Assembly (NCBI RefSeq): GCF_024385465.1
Contig: NZ_JANFLS010000001.1
Coordinates: 682,001-746,000, forward strand
From: Arthrobacter sp. zg-Y844
GTDB lineage: Bacteria > Actinomycetota > Actinomycetes > Actinomycetales > Micrococcaceae
Direction: 5' to 3'
Length of the DNA stretch: 64,000 nt
Of the stretch, positions 45,229-54,080 are shown in pieces (positions within the stretch are counted from its first letter, which is position 1; every line of letters starts with the position of its first letter). Under the pieces are notes generated by a model. That model did no database searches. It was given only the letters and a program-made list of their open reading frames with translations, and was not told the DNA's origin. The position numbers and the translations under genes were made by a program.

Positions 45229-45723
45229 CTACGGTGCCTGATTCGGCCCGAGAATGCCGTTGCCGGGGTCGAGGCGGGCGAGTATCTTCTTTCCCACCCG
45301 TTCCAGATCCGCGACGTCTTCGTCGGAGAGGGCATCGAAGACCGCCTTCCGGACGGATTCAACATGTTCCGGCGCGAGTCCTTCGAGGGCGGCCATGCCT
45401 TCATCCGTCAGTGCCGCCGTCGTCACCCGGGCATCCGCAGGCGAGGGAGTCCGGGACATCCAGCCGCGCTGCTCCAGTTTCTTCACCACATGGGAAAGCC
45501 GGGACAGCGAAGCGTTGGAGCGCGCGGCCAGCTCGCTCATCGGCAGGGACCTGCCTTCGGCCTCGGAGACCATGGCCAGGACGTGGTAATCGAAGAGGGT
45601 GATCCGCGCACGGCGGAACAGATCGGCGTCGAGCGCGGCCGGGAGAAGGCCCGATACCGCGTACAGGGCCAGCCAGGCCTGCCGTTCCGGCGCGCTTAGC
45701 CAGCGGGGGGTGCTCTCAGTCAT
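45229..45723 (-). CDS. MarR family transcriptional regulator
   Basis: A 164-residue winged helix protein. LFDYHVLAMVSEAEGRSLPMSELA, then LSRLSHVVKKLEQRGWMSRTPS and DARVTTAALTDEGMAALEGL, are the MarR core with recognition helix and wing. The C-terminal helix (~125-164) completes the dimer interface. It lies alone upstream of glgC and downstream of the MFS gene on the same strand; its target and ligand are unknown. Confidence 0.9.
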   Translation of the reverse strand: MTESTPRWLSAPERQAWLALYAVSGLLPAALDADLFRRARITLFDYHVLAMVSEAEGRSLPMSELAARSNASLSRLSHVVKKLEQRGWMSRTPSPADARVTTAALTDEGMAALEGLAPEHVESVRKAVFDALSDEDVADLERVGKKILARLDPGNGILGPNQAP

Positions 45724-45800
45724 CCCGGCGTTCCTCTCGTCAAAGCTTTACGTTTCAATGATCGCAGGGTTGGGGCTGCGCTCCAACCGGTGCCCAACGG

Positions 45801-45841
45801 CAGGAGCCGGCCGGACGCGCGGGGCGTCCAGCCGGCTCCTG
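45801..45841. terminator. Intrinsic terminator after the MFS transporter gene
   Basis: An 11-bp outer stem (45801-45811 with 45831-45841), extended by an inner GGACGC/GCGTCC stem, lies about 20 nt after the MFS stop on the minus strand. Confidence 0.75.
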
Positions 45842-45859
45842 TGGCTGGCGGTATTGCGG

Positions 45860-47446
45860 TTAGCGGCTGACGCCGGGCTCCGCGCGGTTGTCAGCGGGCT
45901 GTGCAGTGGAGGGCGCCTGCTGGCTTCCCAGGGTGTCGAACGGCAGCGAATCGACGTCGAGCAGCGGGTTCTCGTCCTGGCCGGCCACCAGTTCGTGTGC
46001 CTCGGCGTGGGTGTCCACGCTCGGCATGGAACCGGGCATCGGCCGGTTGGCCGATTCCTTCATAACGCCCACGGCAATGGCACCGGCCACGGAGGTGAAC
46101 ATCAGCCAGTAGGCCGGCATCATGTCGTTGTCCGTGAGGGTGATGAGGCCCTGCATGATCAGCGGCGCGGTGCCGCCGAAGATGGCAACGGCGAAGTTGT
46201 AGGAGATGCCCATGGCACCGTAGCGGCTGGCGGTCGGGAAGAGCGCCGGCAGTGCGGAGGCCAGGTTGGACACGTAGAAGGTCACCGGGACGGCGAGCAG
46301 CGCCAGGCCAAGCAGGGTGGTGGCAACCGGACCCTGGCCAATCAGCCAGAAGGACGGAACGGCCAGGACGATGGTGGAGCCGGCACCCATCCACAGCACC
46401 GGACGGCGTCCGATGCGGTCGGAGAGCTTGCCGGTGAGCGGAATGCACAGTGCCATCAGAACCAGCACGGGGATGGTCAGCATGGTGCCGTGGACCGGAT
46501 CGTAGCCCTTGGAATCCGTCAGATAGGAGGGCATGTAGGACGTCAGCGCGTAGCCCACGGTGTTGGCGGCGGCCACGAGGACCATGGCCAGCACGATCGG
46601 ACGCCAGTAGGCACGGAAAATGCCCATGGTGCCCAGCGACTCGGTTTCGTCGCCGGCTTTGGCGCCGGCTTCCTGTGCATCCAGGGTGGCCTGGAAGGCC
46701 GGGGACTCTTCGATCTTGAGCCGGAAGTAAATGGCGACGGCGCCCATCGGCCCCGCAACCAGGAACGGGATGCGCCAGCCCCAGTCCACCATGTCGGCGT
46801 CGGAGAGCAGCAGCTGCATCACCGATACGACTGCTGCACCCAGGGCGAAGCCCAGGTAGCTGCCCAGGTCCAGGATGCTGGCGAGGAAGCCGCGCCTCTT
46901 GTCGGAGGCGTATTCGGTAACAAAGGTGGTGGCACCGGCGTACTCGCCGCCGGTGGAGAAGCCCTGCAGCAGCTTCATGAGCACCAGCAGGATCGGAGCC
47001 CAGATGCCGATGGTGCCGTAGCTGGGCAGCAGGCCGATGACGAAAGTGGAACCGGCCATCATGATCAGCGTGATGGCCAGGGTCTTCTGCCGACCCATAC
47101 GGTCGCCGAGGCGCCCGAAGACGACGCCGCCCAGCGGACGGGCGATGAAGGTGGCAGCGAAGACGCCGAGGCTGAAGAGCAGCTGCGCGTCCTTGTCGGC
47201 GTCGGACAGGAAGACGGCACCCATGGTGACGGCGAGGTAGCCGTAGACACCGACGTCGAACCATTCCATGGTGTTGCCGACAACCGTGCCGCCGACAGCC
47301 TTTTTCATCATGGACTTGTCGACGACATTTACGTCGTCTACCTCAAGACGGCGGCGCCGCAGGGGGGACCTGCGGGTCTTGCGGGCCGTCGGTCTGGACG
47401 GTGAATCCGGGGTTCCGGAGACGTGGGGGGGTGCATCTTTCGGCAT
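45860..47446 (-). CDS. MFS transporter, ProP/metabolite:H+ symporter family
   Basis: A 528-residue protein with 12 predicted helices. VGNTMEWFDVGVYGYLAVTM, then FIARPLGGVVFGRLGDRMGRQKTL, LLQGFSTGGEYAGATTFVTEY and KRRGFLASILDLGSYLGFAL match the proline/betaine/ketoglutarate MHS group. Both termini are long, hydrophilic and cytoplasmic. I chose the ATG at 47446 for GAGGGAAGG at proper spacing. An osmolyte such as proline or betaine is the best guess; dicarboxylates are possible. Confidence 0.88.
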   Translation of the reverse strand: MPKDAPPHVSGTPDSPSRPTARKTRRSPLRRRRLEVDDVNVVDKSMMKKAVGGTVVGNTMEWFDVGVYGYLAVTMGAVFLSDADKDAQLLFSLGVFAATFIARPLGGVVFGRLGDRMGRQKTLAITLIMMAGSTFVIGLLPSYGTIGIWAPILLVLMKLLQGFSTGGEYAGATTFVTEYASDKRRGFLASILDLGSYLGFALGAAVVSVMQLLLSDADMVDWGWRIPFLVAGPMGAVAIYFRLKIEESPAFQATLDAQEAGAKAGDETESLGTMGIFRAYWRPIVLAMVLVAAANTVGYALTSYMPSYLTDSKGYDPVHGTMLTIPVLVLMALCIPLTGKLSDRIGRRPVLWMGAGSTIVLAVPSFWLIGQGPVATTLLGLALLAVPVTFYVSNLASALPALFPTASRYGAMGISYNFAVAIFGGTAPLIMQGLITLTDNDMMPAYWLMFTSVAGAIAVGVMKESANRPMPGSMPSVDTHAEAHELVAGQDENPLLDVDSLPFDTLGSQQAPSTAQPADNRAEPGVSR

Positions 47447-47658
47447 GTGGGCCTTCCCTCGATCGAAGTCGGCTGCTGGAGACAGAAGCAACCACCCGAA
47501 CACCACACGGTGCCGGGCAGGCCTACAAGTTTAGGAAAAATGCGGTGCATCCACCGAATCGAGGAACGTAATTTCCCTTGTCAGGGCAGGGGCCGGGGGC
47601 GGTTTCGGTAGACAAACAGCGTACTTATCGCCGCATATGTGATTTCCCGCACGGGCGG

Positions 47659-48441
47659 CTACGAAGCGGGCAGCGGCGGGTGCGTCAGGTCCGGATAACG
47701 GGGGCTGAGGTTGTCCCCGGAAGACACTCCGCGGAGCCTGCGGCTCACCCACGGACCGAGGTATTCGCGCGCCCACTGGGCATCCCGGCGGAGCTGCTCC
47801 ACCCGGTTGCGCGCGGGCAGCTCCTCCAGCTCCGGAGTGCTAATGGCGTCCGTTCCGCGGAGCACTTCCAGCACCTTCTTGGCGGTCAGCATGTGACCGG
47901 CCGGGGACATGTGCAGGCGGTCCACGGCCCAGTACCGTTCGTCCTGGAGGTTCTTCATGCGCCAGTAGTCCACCAGCACGGCGTCGTTCTTCTCCACCGC
48001 CTCGCGGACCAGTTCGTTGTAGATCGCCGTGCGTCCGCGGGTGCGGCCGAAGACCGGGGAGTTGCCCGAATCGAATCCCGTGAAGACAAGCACCGCGGCA
48101 CCGCTGGAGCACAGCTTCGCAATCCCGGCGTCGTAGGCGGCAACTATGGCGTCAATGTCCACCTTGGGACGCAGGATGTCATTGCCCCCGGCATAGATGG
48201 TCACCAGCGTGGGCGACAGCGCGATGGCGGCATCCACCTGCTCGTTCAGGACCTGGTGCAGCTTCTTGCCGCGGATGGCGAGGTTCGCATACCCCCAGGA
48301 GCTGTCCGCGAGCACCAGTTGCTCGGCCACGCGGTCCGCCCAGCCACGCACGCCGTTGGGACGGGTCTCATCCTCGTCCCCCACGCCTTCCGTAAACGAA
48401 TCACCCAGGGCCACGTATCGCTGCTTGAAAGTCACCACCAC
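47659..48441 (-). CDS. SGNH/GDSL family hydrolase
   Basis: A 260-residue esterase-like protein. YVALGDSFTEGVGDE carries the nucleophile Ser15 (block I), block III is TIYAGGNDIL, and block V is DRLHMSPAGHML with Asp and His. It has no signal peptide, so it is probably cytoplasmic. The start is one of three consecutive GTG codons (48441, 48438, 48435). Substrates may be acyl esters of lipids or sugars; none is indicated. It is divergent from the diacylglycerol kinase gene. Confidence 0.88.
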   Translation of the reverse strand: MVVTFKQRYVALGDSFTEGVGDEDETRPNGVRGWADRVAEQLVLADSSWGYANLAIRGKKLHQVLNEQVDAAIALSPTLVTIYAGGNDILRPKVDIDAIVAAYDAGIAKLCSSGAAVLVFTGFDSGNSPVFGRTRGRTAIYNELVREAVEKNDAVLVDYWRMKNLQDERYWAVDRLHMSPAGHMLTAKKVLEVLRGTDAISTPELEELPARNRVEQLRRDAQWAREYLGPWVSRRLRGVSSGDNLSPRYPDLTHPPLPAS

Positions 48442-48563
48442 AGATTACAAGCTTCCTCGGGAAACTCCCGTTCCAAGCAGGATGCCGCGCACGCCGCCGA
48501 CGGCTCCGTGCCGGGCTAGACTCAGAGCCGGACCATAGTTCGCATGCTTACGATAAGGACACC

Positions 48564-49526
48564 ATGACCAGCCCAGACACCCAGTCGCGTCCCCGTGCCG
48601 CCGTCATTGTGAACCCCATCAAGAAGACGGATTTTGACGTCCGGGTTCGGGTTGCGGAAATCTGCGCCGACGAAGGCTGGGATGAGCCGTTGTTCTTCGA
48701 CACCGAGGAAGCGGACCCGGGGCACTCCATGGCGCGCAAGGCCATGGAAGCCGGCGTCGACCTGGTGATTGCCGCCGGCGGAGACGGTACCGTGCGCTGC
48801 GTCGCCGCGGAGCTGGCCGGCACCTCCTTCCCCATGGGCCTCCTGCCGCTGGGCACCGGCAACCTCCTGGCCCGCAACCTTGACATCGGCGTCGATGACC
48901 CGGAGCAGGCGGTCCGCGCCGCCCTCAACGGCACGGAGCGGCGCATCGACGTCGTCCACGTCACCGTTGACGAAGCCGTGGACAGCGACACTTTCCTGGT
49001 GATGGCGGGGCTGGGCTACGACGCCGGCATGATGGCGGACACCAAGGACACGCTCAAGGACAAGATCGGCTGGCTGGCGTACGTCGACGCCGGCATCCGG
49101 AACCTTCCCGGCAAGCCCGTGAAGACCACCATTTCGATTGACGGCGGCAAGCCGGTCCACCGCCGTCTCCGCAGCGTCATGGGTGGCAACTGCGGCAAGA
49201 TCACCGGCGGCCTGGAGATTTTCCCGGGTGCCAAACTCGATGACGGCCTGCTCGACATCCTGACCCTGGCGCCCAAGGGCAAGCTGGGCTGGGTTGGCGT
49301 GGTGACCGGGCTGCTGCGCCGCGGCAAGGGCAGCAGCACCGCAGTGGAGTACTACCAGTGCAAGCGTGCCGAGGTGTGGGCCGAGTCGCCGCTGGACTTC
49401 GAGATGGACGGCGACCATCTGGGCAACGCCACCCATATCCTGTTCGAGATGGATGCCAGCGCCCTGCGCATCCGGATGCCCCACGGCAAGAAGGACCCTG
49501 CGGTCCTCACCAACCCGGTGCCGTAA
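48564..49526 (+). CDS. Diacylglycerol kinase family lipid kinase
   Basis: A 320-residue kinase. AAVIVNPIKKTDFD opens the DAGK catalytic domain, AAGGDGTVRCVAAEL is the glycine-rich nucleotide loop and LPLGTGNLLARNLDI the second conserved block; the C-terminal beta-sandwich domain includes GLEIFPGAKLDDGLLDIL. Related actinobacterial enzymes phosphorylate diacylglycerol or sphingosine-like lipids. AAGGACACC precedes the ATG. A terminator follows the stop, shared with the convergent peptidase gene. Confidence 0.9.
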   Translation: MTSPDTQSRPRAAVIVNPIKKTDFDVRVRVAEICADEGWDEPLFFDTEEADPGHSMARKAMEAGVDLVIAAGGDGTVRCVAAELAGTSFPMGLLPLGTGNLLARNLDIGVDDPEQAVRAALNGTERRIDVVHVTVDEAVDSDTFLVMAGLGYDAGMMADTKDTLKDKIGWLAYVDAGIRNLPGKPVKTTISIDGGKPVHRRLRSVMGGNCGKITGGLEIFPGAKLDDGLLDILTLAPKGKLGWVGVVTGLLRRGKGSSTAVEYYQCKRAEVWAESPLDFEMDGDHLGNATHILFEMDASALRIRMPHGKKDPAVLTNPVP

Positions 49527-49532
49527 CCCGTG

Positions 49533-49560
49533 AACCGGGCCGTCTCCGGACGGCCCGGTT
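49533..49560. terminator. Bidirectional terminator overlapping the M23 peptidase stop codon
   Basis: A perfect 12-bp stem (49533-49544 with 49549-49560) with a TCCG loop lies 6 nt after the lipid kinase stop and includes part of the stop codon of the convergent peptidase gene. Confidence 0.8.
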
Positions 49561-50515
49561 ACAACCAGCCCATCGGGTCTTCGTAGTCCCCGTGGCGCAG
49601 CACTTCGAAGTGCAGGTGCGGCCCGGTGGAGTTGCCGGTGCTGCCGACCCCACCCACCACCGCGCCGGCGTCCACGGCCTGCCCCACGCTCACGTCAATG
49701 CTGTTGAGGTGGTTGTAGGTGGTCTGCAGGCCGTCGCCGTGGTCAACAACCACGCGCAGCCCGCCGCCGCCGGTGGTATGCCAGCCGGCTTCGGTGACGG
49801 TGCCGCCGAGCATGGCCTTCACCGGGGTTCCGGTCACCGCGCCGAAGTCCGTTCCGGTGTGGAATTCCAAGGCGCCCGGGGCCAGCGGGTTGTTCCGGTT
49901 GCCGAACGGAGACGTGACCACCATGTCGTCCACGGGCGGGACAGGTCCCGGGTCCGGTTCGGCAACCGGTTCCGGAGCAGGCTCGGCGGCCGGTTCCGCT
50001 GCAGCCGGTTCCGCCGCAGGTGCCGGTTCGGGCGCCTCCGCTGCCGGGGCACCGGCGTCCGCGCCGTCCGTACCGTCTCCGCCGTCCGTGCGGTGGACTG
50101 TGGGCACCTCGGACACCACAACCTGGCGTTCAATCCGCAGGTCCGGTTCGACTGCTCCGGCCGTTCCGGTGACGAGCCCGCCGATAGCGACGGCGGCGGC
50201 GATGGACAGTGCGCCGGTCCGCCGGTTAGGGGCATCGTTCTCCTGGATCCAGTTCCTGGTCCGTGCGCCCAGCACCTTGGCCTGGGCCCCCAGTTCCTTT
50301 GCCCGGGCCCCCGCCTCCTTGGCCGCACGGCCGCTCAGGTCTTCAGCCCGCGTACGGAGCGTCCCTGCCTGGGTGCGCAGGTCCTTTGCGCGGGCCCGCA
50401 CGCGTTCGGCGGAGATCCGGAGATCAAGGGGATTTCGCTTGGGAGCCTGTTCGCCCGCCGGGAAGGAATCGGAGTTCTTTGAATGTGCGGAGTCTAAAAA
50501 GTGCTCGGTCAACAA
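49559..50515 (-). CDS. M23 family metallopeptidase, membrane-anchored
   Basis: A 318-residue LytM/M23 endopeptidase acting on peptidoglycan cross-links. The C-terminal domain (about 195-318) has the zinc motifs ALEFHTGTDF (HxxxD) and GPHLHFEV (HxH). Before it come a cytoplasmic helix-rich N-terminus with repeating RA(K/E)DL-type units (about 35-90), one membrane segment (about 100-120, GALSIAAAVAIGGLVTGTAG) and a Pro/Ala/Glu linker (about 145-195). The start is TTG, either at 50515 or the next codon, just after GAGGTG. A ~250-nt structured leader lies upstream. Confidence 0.87.
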   Translation of the reverse strand: MLTEHFLDSAHSKNSDSFPAGEQAPKRNPLDLRISAERVRARAKDLRTQAGTLRTRAEDLSGRAAKEAGARAKELGAQAKVLGARTRNWIQENDAPNRRTGALSIAAAVAIGGLVTGTAGAVEPDLRIERQVVVSEVPTVHRTDGGDGTDGADAGAPAAEAPEPAPAAEPAAAEPAAEPAPEPVAEPDPGPVPPVDDMVVTSPFGNRNNPLAPGALEFHTGTDFGAVTGTPVKAMLGGTVTEAGWHTTGGGGLRVVVDHGDGLQTTYNHLNSIDVSVGQAVDAGAVVGGVGSTGNSTGPHLHFEVLRHGDYEDPMGWL

Positions 50516-50534
50516 TCACCTCAGTGTGCGTTGG

Positions 50535-50680
50535 TCAAGGACTCTTCTGTGATCCGGACTTTCTGCCGTCCGTTGCGTTCTCCGGGCCCGGGTAGCCTTC
50601 ACCGGGTTCCCTGGAGCACTCAAGCCGGATTGGAACGTACCTGCGGGACCATCCCGGTCCTCCGCATGGCAATCCGGCCC
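50535..50680 (-). promoter_or_regulatory. Structured 5' leader of the M23 peptidase gene, cobalamin-riboswitch-like
   Basis: Reading on the minus strand, there is a 9-bp outer stem (50670-50678 with 50624-50632) with an inner stem. After it come GGGAACCCGGTGAA (50611-50598), CGCAACGG (50577-50570), a CGGAC/GTCCG hairpin and AGTCCGGATCAC (50560-50549). The order recalls cobalamin riboswitches (GGGAA-CCGGUGAA, GCAAC, B12 box), but the B12 box is imperfect. C-di-AMP riboswitches often precede such peptidases, yet their GCTAACC-type end is not seen. Structure is supported; ligand is not. Confidence 0.4.
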
Positions 50681-50809
50681 GCTTTTAATTTTAGGAACCG
50701 GGAGGCCGCCGGTCCCCCTTTTGTGGCCAATCCCAACACACCCCGTGACCCGTGTCCGGCACCCCCGTGTCAGGGCTCTCGCCAACGCCGGGCCCACGGC
50801 CGGTCCGGC

Positions 50810-51895
50810 TCAGAGCACGCCCTTGCGTGCTTCCCCGAACAACAGGTAGCCCAGGTAGAGGCTGCCCAGGGCCGCGGTGAAGATGCCCACGGGAAGGGCC
50901 GCACCGACGTCGATCTGCTGGACGGCGAAGTCGGACAGCGTCAGTACCAGCGCACCTACCAGCGCCGGTGCGACAACACCGGGTGAGGAAACCCCGAGCA
51001 GGCGCAGCGCGATCTGCGGGGCAACCAGGGCCACGAACGCCACGGGCCCGCACACGCTGACGGCCGCTGCAGCCAACACCACCGCCAGTAGGACGGCGAC
51101 CGTACGGGTACGCACCACCCGGACGCCGAGCCCGGCGGCTATGTCATCGCCGAGGGACACCAGGTTCAACTGCCGCTGCAGTGCTGCCGCGGCGGGCAGT
51201 ACAAGGACGACGGCGACGGCGATCGTGGCCACATGGGACCAGGACCGGGAAGCCAGGGACCCGTTGAGGTAGAAGGCCAGTGTCTGCGCCTGCTGTTCCC
51301 CCACAGTCGTCATCGCCAGCGAGGTCAGGGCGGTTGCTACGGCGGAAATGCCGATACCGGCCACAATCAGCTTCCCGGGCCGCGCGAATCCGCGGCCGGT
51401 ACTGAGCCAGACCAGTCCCACTGCCACGGCACCGCCCAGGATCGCGGCGACGGGTACGGGCAGGTAGCCCGGCCAAAGCGTGGTGGCGGCGGCTCCGGCA
51501 GCCGCACCGCTGGTCAAACCAACCACCTCGGGACTGCCCAGCGGGTTGCGGGTGACCGTTTGGAAGAGGGATCCGGCCACACCGAACGCGATGCCTGCGC
51601 CCACTGCGGTCAGGAACCGCGGCCCGCGCAGCCGTTCGAGCACAAAGGAAGCACTTCCCTCCGGCGGCGAGACGGCAAGTCCGAACAACTCGCGCCAGGT
51701 CAGCCCCAGCTCCCCTGCGGTCAGCGTGAATGCTCCCACCAGGATCAGTGCGCTGGTCAGGAGGAGGCAGATCAGGAGGCTGCGCCTGCGGTACTGGAAG
51801 CTCACGCGCTTCCCCAGGCGGAAGGTGCGGGTTCCGGGTGCCGTGCGAACGCCGCGCGTGGTGCGGTTCCCCGGCACGGTGCGGACGCCGCTCAT
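50810..51895 (-). CDS. Iron-siderophore ABC transporter permease, FecCD family (second pair, B)
   Basis: A 361-residue permease with about nine to ten helices. ERLRGPRFLTAVGAGIAFGVAGSLFQTVTRNPLGSPEVVGLTSGA, spread over helix 2 and its loop, and GDDIAAGLGVRV, the BtuC/FecCD ATPase contact, are visible. The start at 51895 lies in an ATGA overlap with the upstream permease; the longer frame is a shadow. It is the last gene of the siderophore locus. No ATPase follows, so it must use the FepC-like ATPase upstream. Confidence 0.9.
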   Translation of the reverse strand: MSGVRTVPGNRTTRGVRTAPGTRTFRLGKRVSFQYRRRSLLICLLLTSALILVGAFTLTAGELGLTWRELFGLAVSPPEGSASFVLERLRGPRFLTAVGAGIAFGVAGSLFQTVTRNPLGSPEVVGLTSGAAAGAAATTLWPGYLPVPVAAILGGAVAVGLVWLSTGRGFARPGKLIVAGIGISAVATALTSLAMTTVGEQQAQTLAFYLNGSLASRSWSHVATIAVAVVLVLPAAAALQRQLNLVSLGDDIAAGLGVRVVRTRTVAVLLAVVLAAAAVSVCGPVAFVALVAPQIALRLLGVSSPGVVAPALVGALVLTLSDFAVQQIDVGAALPVGIFTAALGSLYLGYLLFGEARKGVL

Positions 51896-53007
51896 GCCAC
51901 TGCCCGCATCCGGCGGACGGCCAGGATCAGCAGCGGTGCGCCCAGCAGGGCGGTGATGACGCCGGTAAGCATTTCCCCGGGCTGTGCCACGAGGCGGCCG
52001 GCGACATCCGCAAACAGGAGCAGGGCAGGCCCGACAACGGCGCTCAGGACCAGCAGCCAGCGGTGGTCCGGGCCGGTAAAGCTGCGCACGATGTGGGGCA
52101 CCGCGAGGCCGACAAAGCCGATGGGCCCGACGGCTGCGGTCGCCGAGGCGCACAGGAGAGCGGCGGCCAGGGCACCGGTGACCTTGGCGGTCTGCGGCCG
52201 CAGCCCGAGTGATGCCGCCGCTTCCTCGCCCAGTGCCAGGGCATTCAGGGTCCGGCCGGTGGCGAGGGCGGCAACCAGTCCCACCAGGAAGAACGGCAGC
52301 ACGTCATAGGCCTGTTCCATGGTCCGGCCGCTAAGGGACCCCACTGCCCAGAACCGGTACATGGTGAACACATCCGGCCGGGTCAGGGCAATGGCCTGGA
52401 TGTAGGAGAGCAGCACCGCAGAGATCACGGTGCCGGCCAGCACCAGCCGGACCGGCGTCGAACCGCGCCGGCCGGAGGCCAGGCCGTACACCACCAGTAC
52501 GGTGAGCAGCGCACCGGGCAGGGCTACCCAGACATTCGCGCTCGTGGCGCCGAGGCCGAAGAACGCCATGCCCGTGACCATCGCGGCTGCGGCTCCAGCG
52601 TTGACGCCCAGGATGCCGGGATCCGCGAGCGGATTGCGGGTCAGGCCCTGCATGATTACCCCGGCCACGGCCAGGGCGGCTCCGGCCACCATGCCCAGGA
52701 CGGTCCGCGGCATCCGGCTGGCTACCACGTCATCTGCATAGGTGCTGCCGGTGCCGCTGATTTCCGTCCACAGCGAGGCCGCGACCTCCGCCGGGCTCAG
52801 CTGGTGGGCGCCGACGGCGAGGCTGGTGATGACCGCGAGGAACAACATGCCCAGCCCTGCGGCCAGCAGTGCCGTCCCGCGCCCGGCGCCCAGCAGCGGA
52901 CGCCGGGGAGCGGCCTGCGCACCTGCACCGGCCGCTCCCGGGTTTCCGGCCTGCGCCGGAACCAAGCCAGGCGTCGAATTAGTCGACCTTGGCAACTGCT
53001 TCTTCAA
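51892..53007 (-). CDS. Iron-siderophore ABC transporter permease, FecCD family (second pair, A)
   Basis: A ~371-residue permease. SRMPRTVLGMVAGAALAVAG, then GVIMQGLTRNPLADPGILGVNAGA, LALGEEAAASLGLR and GLAVPHIVRSFTGPDHRW are FecCD hallmarks. The given TTG start at 53007 overlaps the end of the binding-protein gene by 29 nt and lacks a good Shine-Dalgarno; a later TTG (52965) is possible. Either way it is coupled to the binding-protein gene and partners the next permease. Confidence 0.88.
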   Translation of the reverse strand: MKKQLPRSTNSTPGLVPAQAGNPGAAGAGAQAAPRRPLLGAGRGTALLAAGLGMLFLAVITSLAVGAHQLSPAEVAASLWTEISGTGSTYADDVVASRMPRTVLGMVAGAALAVAGVIMQGLTRNPLADPGILGVNAGAAAAMVTGMAFFGLGATSANVWVALPGALLTVLVVYGLASGRRGSTPVRLVLAGTVISAVLLSYIQAIALTRPDVFTMYRFWAVGSLSGRTMEQAYDVLPFFLVGLVAALATGRTLNALALGEEAAASLGLRPQTAKVTGALAAALLCASATAAVGPIGFVGLAVPHIVRSFTGPDHRWLLVLSAVVGPALLLFADVAGRLVAQPGEMLTGVITALLGAPLLILAVRRMRAVA

Positions 53008-54007
53008 TCATCGGCTCGAACCGATCCAGGACCCACGGAACGCTCAACGGCGTCAGGAAGCTGGAGGCCATGCCGACCTGGCGGTCCAGGCTGCGCACCA
53101 CGGAGTCGCGTTCAACCGCGGGGATCTGCGCGAAAAGCCGCTGTTCTTCGGTGCGCTGCTGCTCTGCTTCGTCGTTGTACCAGGTGAACAGCACGTCGAC
53201 GTCGTTCAGCTTGCCTGCGTTCTCCAGCCCCAGGTCCGAGGTGAAGCTTCCCTCGCTCGAGGGAATGTCCCGCACCTCGGGGGCCACGGTCATGCCCAGC
53301 GCGGTGAGGATATCCACGCGTGCGTCACCCTCGTTGTAAAGCACCAGGGAGCCGGGGGCGCCGCCGCCCCAGACATAGGCGAAGGTCTTTCCGGCAAACT
53401 CGGGATGCTCGGCGGCGCTGTCCGCAAGGGACTGTCCGATGCCGTCAACTGCGTCCTGTGCTGCCTCCGGTTCGCCGAGGGCTTTGCCGATGAGCGAAAT
53501 CTGGTCATCCCAGCTGATGTTCCAGGCCTGCTCCGGGTAGGCCACTGTGGGAGCGAGATCGTTGAGGATGTCGAAGTCCTCCTGGGTGATGCCGGAGTTC
53601 GGGGCCAGGATCAGGTCCGGTTCCAGGGCAACAATGGCATCAATGTCAATGTCCTGTCCTCCGGTGAAGGTGGCCGGGAAATCGTCGCCGCGCTCCTCGA
53701 TGGCTTCGCTGACCCACGGGTAGTTGCCGTGTTCGTCGTTGCCCCAGGTGACTTCTTCGACGCCCACCGGCGTGGTGCCCAGCGCGACGGCGGTGTCCGC
53801 GGAGCCCCAGCCGATGGTGACCACGCGTTCGGGCTTTTCCTCAACCACGGCCTGCCCCAGGGCGGAGTCGATGGTTACCGGAAAGTGCTCCGACCCTGCG
53901 GTGCTTGCCCCGGACTCCGGGCTGTCCCCCGCGTCTGCACCGCAGCCGCTCAGGGCCAGCAGGACCGCAGGGACCACCAGCGCAGCGGCAATCGGAGTTC
54001 TTTTCAT
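52979..54007 (-). CDS. Iron-siderophore substrate-binding lipoprotein
   Basis: A 342-residue FepB/FhuD-like (PBP_2/TroA fold) lipoprotein. The signal peptide ends in LSGC with lipidated Cys22. The mature part shows KPERVVTIGWGSADTAVALG, then IDIDAIVALEPDLILAPNSG and WVLDRFEPMIEEAV, with a central long helix. Start ATG has GAGAGGAAG upstream. It is the only binding protein of the locus, so it probably serves the permease pair encoded directly after it and perhaps both pairs. Confidence 0.92.
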   Translation of the reverse strand: MKRTPIAAALVVPAVLLALSGCGADAGDSPESGASTAGSEHFPVTIDSALGQAVVEEKPERVVTIGWGSADTAVALGTTPVGVEEVTWGNDEHGNYPWVSEAIEERGDDFPATFTGGQDIDIDAIVALEPDLILAPNSGITQEDFDILNDLAPTVAYPEQAWNISWDDQISLIGKALGEPEAAQDAVDGIGQSLADSAAEHPEFAGKTFAYVWGGGAPGSLVLYNEGDARVDILTALGMTVAPEVRDIPSSEGSFTSDLGLENAGKLNDVDVLFTWYNDEAEQQRTEEQRLFAQIPAVERDSVVRSLDRQVGMASSFLTPLSVPWVLDRFEPMIEEAVAKVD

Positions 54008-54080
54008 GGTTCTTCCTCTCAGGAGGACGGGCCCGCCGTGTGGCAGGCCCGTCGAATGAAAAAATCAGATGGGGAATCCG

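Noticed and set aside
50535-50680. c-di-AMP (ydaO-yuaA) riboswitch
   Set aside because: The gene context fits, but the conserved CAGCTAACC...GTAGGC end of that class is not present, so I did not name it as such.
54027-54054. Terminator between the siderophore-interacting protein and lipoprotein genes
   Set aside because: ACGGGCC/GGCCCGT can pair, but no U-tract follows on the transcribed strand and the Shine-Dalgarno of the next gene is close by; it may only stabilise the mRNA.
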